From: Rhizobium redzepovicii
GTDB lineage: Bacteria; Pseudomonadota; Alphaproteobacteria; Rhizobiales; Rhizobiaceae
Direction: 5' to 3'
Assembly (NCBI RefSeq): GCF_019793435.1
Contig: NZ_JAILYH010000032.1
Coordinates: forward strand, 1 to 38,527
DNA length: 38,527 nt
The notes below the pieces were generated by a model. The model made no database searches, was not told where the DNA came from, and saw only the letters and a list, made by a program, of their open reading frames with translations. Positions 24,647-32,845 of this stretch are shown here, piece after piece. The position numbers and the translations under genes are program-made. Every line of letters begins with the position of its first letter. Position 1 is the first letter of the stretch.

Positions 24647-25582
24647 CTAAGGCCAATCCGCATAACCCGAGGACAGCATGCTGTTTTCCGCGCCGGCGGA
24701 CGCGCGGGCGATGTCGCGGTAGCCGGCAGGGGAAAGGCCGGTCTTGCGCTTGAAGAAATGACTGAAATAGGTCGGGTCGCGAAAGCCGAGGCTGTCGGAG
24801 ATTTCCTGGATATTGCGGGCCGAGCGCTCCAATCTGAGCTTTGCCTCCTGTACCACGCGCTCATGCAGTAGCTGGATCGGCGAGCGGCCGAGCGCCCTCT
24901 GGCAGATCGCATGAAGCCGGTCGGCGGTGACGCCCAGTTCTGCGGCATAATCGCTGATCGGCCGATGCCGGCGGAAACCGGCCTCGACCAGTTGCCGATA
25001 TCGCTGCAGGATCGATCCGGTTTCGCCCTGCCCGCGCGGCTCGCTTCTCTCGCCGCCGGAACCGCGCCATAGCGTCATCAGGATCAGGCGCATATAGGCC
25101 GAAGCCACCATCCAGGAAGAGCGGGAGGGATCGGCGAGTTCCCGCACGAAGCCCGAAATCAACGGATTGATTTCGGCCGCCAGCAAGGGGTCCGTCGCCT
25201 CGACCAGCTTGCGCTGCTCAGTGAAAATGCGCAGCGAATAGGATTCCACCTTGTCGCCGATCGCATCGACCATGACCTGCGCCGAGGCTCCGACGAGATG
25301 GGCCGCAGTTCCGGCAGAAATCGACAGGTCGCAACGCGCCTGCGGCGGCAGGAAGGCAAGCAGCGGCCCCTGCAATATCCGATCTTCGCCACTGTCGAAA
25401 TGAAGCTCGGCTCGCCCCTCCCCGAGCAGCAGGAAATGATAGAAGTCGGCATAAAGTCCTTTTTGCAGACGGATGCGCCGATGCAACAGCGAAGGCGCAT
25501 GCCATTCGCCCCTGGCATAATGATGAATTCCGCCGTCCGTCACCAAGGCTTCTCCTCCGCTTGCCGCTAAACACTGCGGCAT
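24647..25582 (-). CDS. AraC-family regulator, divergent from the Liv/phenylpropanoid operon
   Basis: A 311-residue regulator with an N-terminal cupin-like sensor (about 15-110; YADFYHFLLLGEGRAELHF and LAFLPPQARCDL strands) and a C-terminal double helix-turn-helix (about 205-295). The first HTH is ISDYAAELGVTADRLHAICQ; the second is IQEISDSLGFRDPTYFSHFFKRKTGLSPAGYR, the standard AraC ending. It is divergent from the aldehyde dehydrogenase/ABC importer operon, with a 165-base gap, so it is the likely activator of that operon in response to a phenolic substrate. The inducer is not known. Confidence 0.9.
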   Translation of the reverse strand: MPQCLAASGGEALVTDGGIHHYARGEWHAPSLLHRRIRLQKGLYADFYHFLLLGEGRAELHFDSGEDRILQGPLLAFLPPQARCDLSISAGTAAHLVGASAQVMVDAIGDKVESYSLRIFTEQRKLVEATDPLLAAEINPLISGFVRELADPSRSSWMVASAYMRLILMTLWRGSGGERSEPRGQGETGSILQRYRQLVEAGFRRHRPISDYAAELGVTADRLHAICQRALGRSPIQLLHERVVQEAKLRLERSARNIQEISDSLGFRDPTYFSHFFKRKTGLSPAGYRDIARASAGAENSMLSSGYADWP

Positions 25583-25664
25583 TCACCGGATAATTACAAT
25601 ATTAACCCAATAAATCGCATTCCATCCGCAATCGATCGGCGTAACCTGATCGTCATCAGCCTTT

Positions 25665-25715
25665 GGGAGGAGGCATTCCGATAGACGCGGCAACGCTGAG
25701 ACAGCCTTCGGGCTG
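25665..25715 (+). promoter_or_regulatory. Orphan ribosome site and UUCG-loop hairpin in the ALDH leader
   Basis: GGGAGGAGG at 25665-25673 is the strongest Shine-Dalgarno-like sequence in the region, but no ATG, GTG or TTG follows at a usable distance; the codon at +7 is ATA. It is followed by CAGCC-TTCG-GGCTG (25702-25715), a small hairpin with the very stable C(UUCG)G loop. The aldehyde dehydrogenase start is about 75 bases downstream. It may be a remnant of a lost start or a leader control element. Confidence 0.4.
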
Positions 25716-25747
25716 ATGCGTCCGCGCGTCTTCTCCCCTTGGCAACA

Positions 25748-27214
25748 ATGCGGGGTGAAACGGTGTTTTCGGCAAAGCTGATGATCAACAACGAGGCGAT
25801 GGAGGCTTCCCAAGGGGCGACCTTCGAACGCATCGATCCGCTGACCGGCGATGTCGCAACGGTCGCCTCGGCGGGATCCGTCGCCGACATGACGCGGGCC
25901 GCCAATGCGGCCGCTGCCGCCTTTCCCGATTGGTCGCAGACAGGCCCCGGCGAACGGCGCCGGCTGCTGAATGCCGCAGCCGATCTCCTGGAGGCCCGCA
26001 CGCCGGAGCTTATTGCCGCCATGACCGGCGAAACCGGCGCCACCACGCAATGGGCGGCGATCAATTGCGGGCTCGGCGCCGAAATTCTTCGCGAGGCGGC
26101 AGCGATGACCACGCAAATCTCGGGCGAACTCATTCCGTCGGGCATTCCTGGCAGCCTCGCCATGGCCGTGCGCCAGCCGGCCGGTGTCTGCGTCGGCATC
26201 GCCCCCTGGAATGCGCCGATTATTCTCGGCACCCGCGCCGTCGCCATGCCGCTGGCCTGCGGCAACACCGTCGTGCTCAAGGCCTCCGAACTCTGCCCGA
26301 AGACCCATGGCCTGATCGGCGACATCCTGCGCGATGCCGGTTTTCCGCGCGGCGTCGTCAATGTCGTCTCAAATGCGCCAGGCGATGCCGCCGTCGTCGT
26401 CGATGCCTTGATCGCCCATCCGGCCGTGCGCCGCATCAATTTCACCGGCTCCACCCGTGTCGGCAGGATCATCGCCGAATCCTCGGCAAGGCATCTGAAG
26501 CACTGCCTGCTCGAACTCGGCGGCAAGGCGCCGTTCATCGTGCTTGCCGACGCCGATATCGACGAGGCGGTCAGTGCCGCCGCCTTCGGCGCCTTCATGA
26601 ACCAGGGCCAGATCTGCATGTCGACGGAGCGCATCATCCTGCTGGATGAGATCGCCGACCATTTCGTCGGCAAGTTCGGGATGAAAGCTGCCACCCTCGT
26701 CGCAGGCCACCCCGGGGAAGGCAATACGCCGCTCGGCACCCTGATCAATGCAGAGGCCGTGCGCCGCGTCAGGTCGCTGATCGACGATGCCCTGCAGAAG
26801 GGCGCGGTCCTCGTCTGCGGCGGCGAGGCGCACGGCACGCTGATGGATGCGACCGTCATCGATCACGTGACGCCGGCCATGCGCATCTACCGCGAGGAGA
26901 GCTTCGGGCCGGTCGCGGCGATCATCCGGGTCGGTAGCGTCGACGAGGCCGTGACGGTTGCCAACGACAACGAATATGGGCTTTCGGCGGCGGTTTTCAG
27001 CGCCGATGTCAATGCAGCGCTCGCCGTCGCCATGCGGCTCGAATCCGGCATCTGCCACATCAACGAAGCCACGGTTTCCGACGAGCCGCAAATGCCGTTC
27101 GGCGGCGTCAAATCGAGCGGCTACGGCCGCTTCGGCGGCAAGGCGGCGATCGACGAATTCACCGAGCTCAGATGGGTCACCATGGCATCGGGAAAACGGC
27201 AATACCCGATCTGA
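25748..27214 (+). CDS. Aldehyde dehydrogenase, vanillin/salicylaldehyde dehydrogenase-like
   Basis: A 488-residue NAD(P)-dependent aldehyde dehydrogenase. Catalytic Cys290 lies in NQGQICMSTER, the general base Glu256 in LLELGGKAPF, and Asn155 in IAPWNAP. This wording is shared with vanillin, salicylaldehyde and benzaldehyde dehydrogenases. It has a paralogue at the other end of the same operon (32846-34291), close along the full length. The ribosome site is poor: ATG at 25748 is used here, while GTG at 25763 follows GGGGTG and would match the paralogue's N-terminus better. It probably oxidises an aromatic aldehyde made from imported phenylpropanoids. Confidence 0.87.
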   Translation: MRGETVFSAKLMINNEAMEASQGATFERIDPLTGDVATVASAGSVADMTRAANAAAAAFPDWSQTGPGERRRLLNAAADLLEARTPELIAAMTGETGATTQWAAINCGLGAEILREAAAMTTQISGELIPSGIPGSLAMAVRQPAGVCVGIAPWNAPIILGTRAVAMPLACGNTVVLKASELCPKTHGLIGDILRDAGFPRGVVNVVSNAPGDAAVVVDALIAHPAVRRINFTGSTRVGRIIAESSARHLKHCLLELGGKAPFIVLADADIDEAVSAAAFGAFMNQGQICMSTERIILLDEIADHFVGKFGMKAATLVAGHPGEGNTPLGTLINAEAVRRVRSLIDDALQKGAVLVCGGEAHGTLMDATVIDHVTPAMRIYREESFGPVAAIIRVGSVDEAVTVANDNEYGLSAAVFSADVNAALAVAMRLESGICHINEATVSDEPQMPFGGVKSSGYGRFGGKAAIDEFTELRWVTMASGKRQYPI

Positions 27215-27282
27215 ACCAGAGGTCGGCCGGAATGAACAGCGAAACGGGCGGGAGGCCCGCATCGAGAGGGAGGAATGATTTC

Positions 27283-28584
27283 ATGAACGGAAGATTCAAC
27301 GCGGTGACACTGACCCGCCGCTCTTTCATCGCATCGGCCGCGGCAGGCAGCGCGGCACTGGCGCTGTCCGGCCGCATGGCTTTCGCTGACGGCGACACGC
27401 TGAAGGTCGGCTTCATCAGCCCGCGCACCGGCCCGCTCGGCGGCTTCGGCGAGACGGACGGCTATGTGCTGGACCTCGCACGCAAGGCGTTGGCGAACGG
27501 CCTGCAAGCCGGCGGCAAGACCTGGAAGGTGGAGATTCTCGACCAGGACACCCAGTCCGATCCGTCGCGCGCCGGCCAGCTCGCGAAGGAGCTGATCAAT
27601 AACCAGGCGATCGACCTGATGCTCGCCGTCTCGACGCCTGAAACCATCAACCCGGTGGCCGACGCCTGCGAGGCGGCCGGCGTTCCCTGCCTCTCCACGG
27701 TCATGCCCTGGGAAGCCTGGTATTTCGGCCGTGGCGCCAAGCCGGGGGCGCCCTCCCCGTTCAAATGGACCTATCATTTCGGCTTCGGCGTCGAAGAGTT
27801 CCACAAAGCCTATGTTTCGCAATGGAACCTGATCGAGACCAACAAGAAGGTCGGCGTAATGTATCCGAACGACGCCGACGGCAACGCGATCCGCGCCCAT
27901 TTGGCGCCCGCCCTTGCCACGGCCGGCTTCACCATTGTCGATCCCGGCGCCTATGAAACTGGAACCACCGATTTTACCGCACAGATCGCTCTCTTTCGGC
28001 AAGAGGGCGTGGAGATCTTCAATTCCTTCCCGATCCCGCCCGATTTCGCCGCCTTCTGGCGCCAGGCCGCGCAGCAGGGTCTCACCCAGCAGATCAAGAT
28101 CTGCCAGGTCGCCAAGACGGGCCTGTTTCCCTCCGACATCGAGGCGCTCGGCGATCTCGGCATGAACATCGGCAGCGCCGCCTACTGGCACAAGGCCTTC
28201 CCTTACAAATCCACGCTGACCGGCGTGTCGGGAACCGAACTCGCAGACGGCTACGAAACGGCGAGCGGCAAACAGTGGACGCAGCAGCTGGGCGCCAGCC
28301 TGGCGCTTCTCGATGCCGGCTTCGATGCGCTGAAAGCGAGCAGCGACGTCAAGAGCAAGGAAGCCGTCGCCAAGGCGATTGCCACGCTGAAAACCACCAC
28401 GATCGCCGGCAAGGTCGATTTCACCAGCGGCCCGGTCGCCAATGTCTCGCCCGGGCCAATCATCGGCACGCAATGGGTGAAGGCGCCGGAAGGCTCGAAA
28501 TTCGCGCTCGACTATGTCGTCACCGAAAACGCCACCGATCCCAACGTCCCGGTCGGCGCCAAGCTCATCGCTTATAACGGGTAA
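27283..28584 (+). CDS. Liv-type ABC transporter substrate-binding protein
   Basis: A 433-residue periplasmic binding protein of the leucine/isoleucine/valine-type family (type I fold, Peripla_BP_6). The N-terminus has a Tat-like signal, TRRSFIASAAAGSAALALSG, with cleavage near AFA-DG (about residue 35). Mature sequence starts LKVGFISPRTGPLGGFGE. The ATG at 27283 follows GAGGGAGGAATGATT; an earlier in-frame start would spoil the signal peptide. Within an operon of aromatic aldehyde and coniferyl alcohol dehydrogenases, an aromatic or phenylpropanoid ligand is likelier than amino acids. Several Liv-type proteins are known to bind lignin-derived aromatics. The ligand is inferred. Confidence 0.9.
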   Translation: MNGRFNAVTLTRRSFIASAAAGSAALALSGRMAFADGDTLKVGFISPRTGPLGGFGETDGYVLDLARKALANGLQAGGKTWKVEILDQDTQSDPSRAGQLAKELINNQAIDLMLAVSTPETINPVADACEAAGVPCLSTVMPWEAWYFGRGAKPGAPSPFKWTYHFGFGVEEFHKAYVSQWNLIETNKKVGVMYPNDADGNAIRAHLAPALATAGFTIVDPGAYETGTTDFTAQIALFRQEGVEIFNSFPIPPDFAAFWRQAAQQGLTQQIKICQVAKTGLFPSDIEALGDLGMNIGSAAYWHKAFPYKSTLTGVSGTELADGYETASGKQWTQQLGASLALLDAGFDALKASSDVKSKEAVAKAIATLKTTTIAGKVDFTSGPVANVSPGPIIGTQWVKAPEGSKFALDYVVTENATDPNVPVGAKLIAYNG

Positions 28585-28590
28585 CGCACG

Positions 28591-29343
28591 GTGCAGCAGC
28601 TAGCTCAAAATCGGCCGGGAGGAGCCTTTCTCTCGGCCAAAGGCATCCACAAGCAGTTCGGCGCCCTCGTCGTCCTGGAGAACCTGGACTTTTCCATGGG
28701 CGATGGCGATGCGGTCGGCATCGTCGGGCCGAACGGCGCCGGCAAGACGACGCTGCTCTCCGTGCTCGCAGGCGCCTTCCCGCCAAGTGCTGGAACCATC
28801 ACCTTCGACGGCGCCGACGTCACGGGCCGGACGGCGGCGGAGCGCTGCCGGTCCGGGCTGGTGCGGACCCATCAAGTGCCCAAACCCTTCAGCGGCATGA
28901 CGACCTTCGAAAATGTCTTCGTCGCCGCATCGCACGGCCATGCCGCAAGCCGCGACGAAGCCTATCAGCGTGTGGTGGATTCGCTTTCGCTCTGCGGCAT
29001 GCTTGGCGTCGCCAACCGTCCGGCCGACACGCTCGGCCTTCTCGATCGCAAACGCCTGGAGCTTGCGCGTGCGCTCGCCACGCAGCCGCGGCTGCTGCTG
29101 CTCGACGAGATCGGCGGCGGCCTGACCGATGGCGAAGCGAGCGAGCTCGTGGAAACCATCCTCGAATTGCGCCGCCGCGGCATCGGCATCGTCTGGATCG
29201 AGCATATCGTTCATATCCTGCTGCGGGTGGCGGAACGGCTGATCTGCATGGACGCCGGCAGGATCATTGCCGATGGCGAGCCGAAAGCGGTCATGAGCAA
29301 TGCCGAGGTGGTCAAAGCCTATCTCGGAGGGACGCCGGCATGA
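28591..29343 (+). CDS. Liv-type ABC transporter ATP-binding protein (LivG type)
   Basis: A 250-residue ATPase, starting at GTG six bases after the binding-protein stop. Walker A is GPNGAGKTT at 46-54, and Walker B is LLLLDEIGGGLTDGE. The signature motif normally reading LSxGQxR is degenerate here: TLGLLDRKRLELARAL. The same residues around it are retained, so the subunit may work mainly with LivF providing the functional signature at one site. The gene overlaps livF by 4 bases (ATGA). Part of the five-gene importer for a probable aromatic compound. Confidence 0.9.
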   Translation: MQQLAQNRPGGAFLSAKGIHKQFGALVVLENLDFSMGDGDAVGIVGPNGAGKTTLLSVLAGAFPPSAGTITFDGADVTGRTAAERCRSGLVRTHQVPKPFSGMTTFENVFVAASHGHAASRDEAYQRVVDSLSLCGMLGVANRPADTLGLLDRKRLELARALATQPRLLLLDEIGGGLTDGEASELVETILELRRRGIGIVWIEHIVHILLRVAERLICMDAGRIIADGEPKAVMSNAEVVKAYLGGTPA

Positions 29344-30068
29344 GCCTCCTTTCCATCCGCGACCTCGACGTCCGCCACGGCCTGCTCCAGGCGGTGCGCG
29401 GGGTCAGTTTCGATATCGCCAAGGGCGAGGTGCTGGCGCTGGTCGGCGCCAACGGCGCGGGCAAGACGACGTTGCTCCGATCGATCGCCGGCGCCCACCT
29501 TCCGTCTGCCGGGCGCGTTCTTCTCAACGATGAAGACCTGGCCTCCGTGCCTTCCCACAAACGGATCGCCAAGGGCATCGCCCTCGTGCCGGAGGGCCGC
29601 CGGCTGTTTTCGCAGATGACCGTGGAAGAGAACCTGCTTCTCGGAAAGAGTTGCGGCCGGACGGGCGAGTGGAGCATCGATCGCGTCCTCGACGCCTTCC
29701 CGAACCTCAAACCCCGCCGCCACGCCAAGACGGGGCACCTGTCGGGCGGCGAACAGCAGGCGACCGCGATCGGCCGGGCGCTGATGAGCAACCCTGACAT
29801 TCTGCTGCTTGACGAAGTCTCGCTCGGGCTTTCGCCGCTGGTCGTGGACCGCGTCTACGCTCAGTTGCAGGCATTGCTGACCTCAGGAACAACAATCGTG
29901 CTCGTCGAGCAGGATCTTGCGCGCGCCATGAGCGTCGCAAGCCGTGTCATCTGCATGCTGGAAGGACGCATCGTGCTCGACCGGCCGGCTGCGGCCGTCA
30001 CCCGCGAGCACGTCACCCAGGCCTATTTCGGGCTGCACCGGGCAGCCGGCGAAAGGAGCCCATCATGA
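29340..30068 (+). CDS. Liv-type ABC transporter ATP-binding protein (LivF type)
   Basis: A 242-residue ATPase with standard motifs: Walker A GANGAGKTT (36-44), signature LSGGEQQ, Walker B LLLLDEVSLGLSP and the LVEQD switch region. The LivF-specific VPEGRRLFSQMTVEENL Q-loop region is present. It overlaps the flanking ATPase and permease genes by 4 bases each (ATGA), so translation is coupled. It forms the second nucleotide-binding subunit of the importer. Confidence 0.92.
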   Translation: MSLLSIRDLDVRHGLLQAVRGVSFDIAKGEVLALVGANGAGKTTLLRSIAGAHLPSAGRVLLNDEDLASVPSHKRIAKGIALVPEGRRLFSQMTVEENLLLGKSCGRTGEWSIDRVLDAFPNLKPRRHAKTGHLSGGEQQATAIGRALMSNPDILLLDEVSLGLSPLVVDRVYAQLQALLTSGTTIVLVEQDLARAMSVASRVICMLEGRIVLDRPAAAVTREHVTQAYFGLHRAAGERSPS

Positions 30069-30979
30069 TCAACTCCCTCATCCAGGGCATCCTGCTCGGC
30101 GGCTATTACGCCGTCATCGCCTGCGGCTTGTCCTTCATGTTTTCGGTCATGCGAATCATCAATCTCGCCCATGGCAGCCTGGCGGTCGCGGCCGCCTACG
30201 GGCTGTGGCTGCTTGCCGCCAAGGCCGGCATCCCGCCTTTCGCCGGCCTGCTGATCGTGCTGCCCGTCATGGCGGTGATCGGCTGGCTGCTGCAGCGCTT
30301 CATCCTCGAACGCAGCGGCCGCGGCGGCACGCTGCTGCCGATCCTCACCACCTTCGGCCTGTCGATCGTCATCGACAATCTGCTGTTCGAGCAGTTCGGC
30401 GCCGATACACGGTCGCTCGCACCCTTCATCGGCAACCTGTCCTATGCGTCCTGGCAGTTGCTGGGCAACATCTTCGTCGGCAAGTTTGCCGTGATGATGA
30501 TGGTGACGGCAATCCTCCTTCTCGGCGCGCTGCAATTCTTCCTTAGCCGCTTTGCGCTCGGCCGCGCCATCCGCGCCACGGCCGAAGACCCCGATACGGC
30601 GGGGCTGGTCGGCATCGATGCGCGCCGGGTGAATGCCGTCGCCACCGCGATCACCATGGTGACGATCGGGATCGCCGGCGCCTTTCTCGGCATGCGGGCG
30701 ACCTTCAGCCCCTATGCCGGCGGGCCGCAGCTGCTCTTCGCCTTCGAGGCGGCCGTGATTGGCGGAGCGGGATCGCTCTGGGGCACGCTTGCCGGCGGCA
30801 TCATTCTCGGCCTCGCCCAATCGCTCGGCGCGCAGCTGCATCCGCAAGGCTTTCTGATCGGCGGCCATGCCGTGTTTCTGCTGGTCCTTTTCGTCAGGCT
30901 GTCCCGCTTCGGCATGCCTCAACTCGACAAGCTCGGCGCATTCTTGAATTTTCGCGCCCGTCTTCGGAGCCCGACATGA
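30065..30979 (+). CDS. Liv-type ABC transporter permease (LivH type)
   Basis: A 304-residue inner-membrane protein of about eight hydrophobic segments. The first reads LIQGILLGGYYAVIACGLSFMF followed by MRIINLAHGSL, the hallmark of LivH. The cytoplasmic coupling region ALGRAIRATAEDPDTAGLVGID is present. It overlaps livF and livM by 4 bases each. With LivM it forms the membrane channel for the compound delivered by the Tat-exported binding protein. Confidence 0.92.
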   Translation: MINSLIQGILLGGYYAVIACGLSFMFSVMRIINLAHGSLAVAAAYGLWLLAAKAGIPPFAGLLIVLPVMAVIGWLLQRFILERSGRGGTLLPILTTFGLSIVIDNLLFEQFGADTRSLAPFIGNLSYASWQLLGNIFVGKFAVMMMVTAILLLGALQFFLSRFALGRAIRATAEDPDTAGLVGIDARRVNAVATAITMVTIGIAGAFLGMRATFSPYAGGPQLLFAFEAAVIGGAGSLWGTLAGGIILGLAQSLGAQLHPQGFLIGGHAVFLLVLFVRLSRFGMPQLDKLGAFLNFRARLRSPT

Positions 30980-32001
30980 CATTCGTCTCTAACGGAATAT
31001 CGATAGAGCGCTGGACGAGAGCTTCGCGGCTGGCGCTTGGCTCGATGGCCGCAGTGCTTGCCCTGCTGGCGCTCGCTCCCGCCGTGCTCGGCGCCGGCGC
31101 GATCGACAGGCTGACGGCCCTCTTCATCTACGTGATCCTTGCCGCCATGTGGAATGCGCTCGCCGGTTTCGGCGGGTTGGTCTCGGTCGGCCAGCAGGTG
31201 TTCTTCGGCCTCGGCGCCTATTTCACCATTCGGCTCGCCGATGCCGGGCTCGACCCCTTCGTCTCGGTCTTTGCCGCCGCGATCGTGACCGGCGCGCTGT
31301 CGATCCCACTCTCGCTCTTCATGCTGCGGCTGAAGGGCGGCGAATTCGCGATCGGCATGTGGGTCGTGGCCGAGCTCGCCCATCTGCTCGTCAATCTCGA
31401 CCGGCTGATTCAGGGGGAAACCGGGACGTCGCTGATCTCGCTCAACCTCTATGACAGCGGCATGCGGCGGGCAACGATCTACTGGCTTGCGCTGGCGTCC
31501 ATGGCGGCCCTGCTCGGCGCTCTCTTCATGCTGATGCGCAGCCGCGCAGGGGCAGCGATGCAGGCAATCCGCGACAATGAAGAGGCGGCGACCTCGGTCG
31601 GCGTGCGGGTGACCGCGACCAAGCGTCTGCTCTTCGTGCTCGCCGCTTTCGGCATTGCGGTCGCCGGCGGCCTGTGGCTGGCGACCGCCACCACCTTCCA
31701 GCCGAAGACCTATTTCAGCGTCCAATGGACGGCCTACATGATCTTCATGGTGCTGGTCGGCGGGATCGGCAAGTTCGAAGGCGCTATCCTCGGAGCCATC
31801 CTGTTCTTCCTCATCGAGACCTTCTTCGGCGGAGCCGGCGTCTGGTATCTGATCGGCCTCGGCGCCACCGCCCTGATTTTCTCCCTCTACCTCCCACGCG
31901 GGCTCTGGGGCGAAGTAGAGCGTCGCTTCGACTTCCAGCTTCTGCCCGTCGGCTACCGGCTGAAACTTCCCGGTCCGATCAAAATCAATTGGAAAGAATG
32001 A
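30976..32001 (+). CDS. Liv-type ABC transporter permease (LivM type)
   Basis: A 341-residue inner-membrane permease of about nine hydrophobic segments. The LivM hallmark GGLVSVGQQVFFGLGAYF is near residue 70, and the coupling region MQAIRDNEEAATSVGV lies about two-thirds along. It overlaps livH by 4 bases and is followed after 38 bases by the coniferyl-alcohol-dehydrogenase-like SDR. It completes the importer. Confidence 0.92.
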   Translation: MTFVSNGISIERWTRASRLALGSMAAVLALLALAPAVLGAGAIDRLTALFIYVILAAMWNALAGFGGLVSVGQQVFFGLGAYFTIRLADAGLDPFVSVFAAAIVTGALSIPLSLFMLRLKGGEFAIGMWVVAELAHLLVNLDRLIQGETGTSLISLNLYDSGMRRATIYWLALASMAALLGALFMLMRSRAGAAMQAIRDNEEAATSVGVRVTATKRLLFVLAAFGIAVAGGLWLATATTFQPKTYFSVQWTAYMIFMVLVGGIGKFEGAILGAILFFLIETFFGGAGVWYLIGLGATALIFSLYLPRGLWGEVERRFDFQLLPVGYRLKLPGPIKINWKE

Positions 32002-32039
32002 GCCGGCTTGCTCCGGAGTTGTTGTGAAAGGTGACGTTC

Positions 32040-32825
32040 ATGCTTTTTGGTAAAACAATCCTGGTGACCGGCGTGGCCTCCGGCATCGGTGCCCGCACGG
32101 CGGAACTGGCCGGCCAGATGGGGGCCGAGGTCATCGGCGTCGATGTCCGCGAACCGGCAAATGGAAGTGCCGTTTTCATCAAGGGCGATCTGTCCACGCC
32201 ATCGGGCGTAGCCGAGATCATTGCACGGCTCCCGGCGCGTCTCGATGCGCTCGCCAATGTCGCCGGCCTTTCCGGCAGCACCGGCGTCGTCTCGACGCTC
32301 GCGGTCAATTTCTACGGTCTGCGCGCCCTGTCGGAAGCCGTGGCGCCGCGACTGCGCGAAGGCGGTGCCATCGTCAACGTCGCCTCGATCGCCGGTTACG
32401 GCTGGCGGGCCAATCTCGAGCGGGCGAAGTCGCTGACATCAGTCGAGGGCTTCCCCGATGTGGCGGCGATCGTTGCCGAACACGGTCTCAAGGACGAGCA
32501 AGCCTATCCGCTCTCCAAAGAGCTTCTGCTGCTTTGGACGATGCGCGCAGCCCACCAGCCGCTGTTCAAACAGCGCGGCATCCGCGTCAATGCTGTGAGC
32601 CCCGGGCCGGTGGAAACGCCGATCCTCAAACAATTCCGCGCCGTGCTCGGCGATGCCAGGGTCGACAGCGACATCACCCGCGTCGGCCGCGCCGGCACTG
32701 CCGCCGATATCGCGCCCGCCGTGCTCTTCCTCTGCTCGGATGGCGGACGCTGGATCAACGGCGCCAATCTCGCCGCCGACGGCGGCCTCGAAGCGTCTAT
32801 CAACGCCGACGTCCTCGGCTTCTAG
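32040..32825 (+). CDS. calA: Coniferyl-alcohol dehydrogenase-like SDR
   Basis: A 261-residue short-chain dehydrogenase. The cofactor motif TGVASGIG is at 10-17, a N-V-A-G motif at 73-76, and catalytic Ser116, Tyr156 and Lys160 (AYPLSKE) are in place. The insertion around GWRANLERAKSLTSVEGF and the overall length match the CalA group, which oxidises coniferyl alcohol to coniferaldehyde with NAD. The ATG at 32040 follows AAAGGTGA; a GTG at 32031 is a weaker choice. It sits between the Liv importer and an aromatic aldehyde dehydrogenase in one operon, which supports monolignol oxidation. Related hydroxysteroid-type SDR activity is a less likely alternative. Confidence 0.85.
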   Translation: MLFGKTILVTGVASGIGARTAELAGQMGAEVIGVDVREPANGSAVFIKGDLSTPSGVAEIIARLPARLDALANVAGLSGSTGVVSTLAVNFYGLRALSEAVAPRLREGGAIVNVASIAGYGWRANLERAKSLTSVEGFPDVAAIVAEHGLKDEQAYPLSKELLLLWTMRAAHQPLFKQRGIRVNAVSPGPVETPILKQFRAVLGDARVDSDITRVGRAGTAADIAPAVLFLCSDGGRWINGANLAADGGLEASINADVLGF

Positions 32826-32845
32826 TTTTCTTGAGGAGACCTACG

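Noticed and set aside
24408..24656. Short frames on both strands near the 3' end of the second AraC gene
   Set aside because: They overlap each other, have no ribosome site and match no family.
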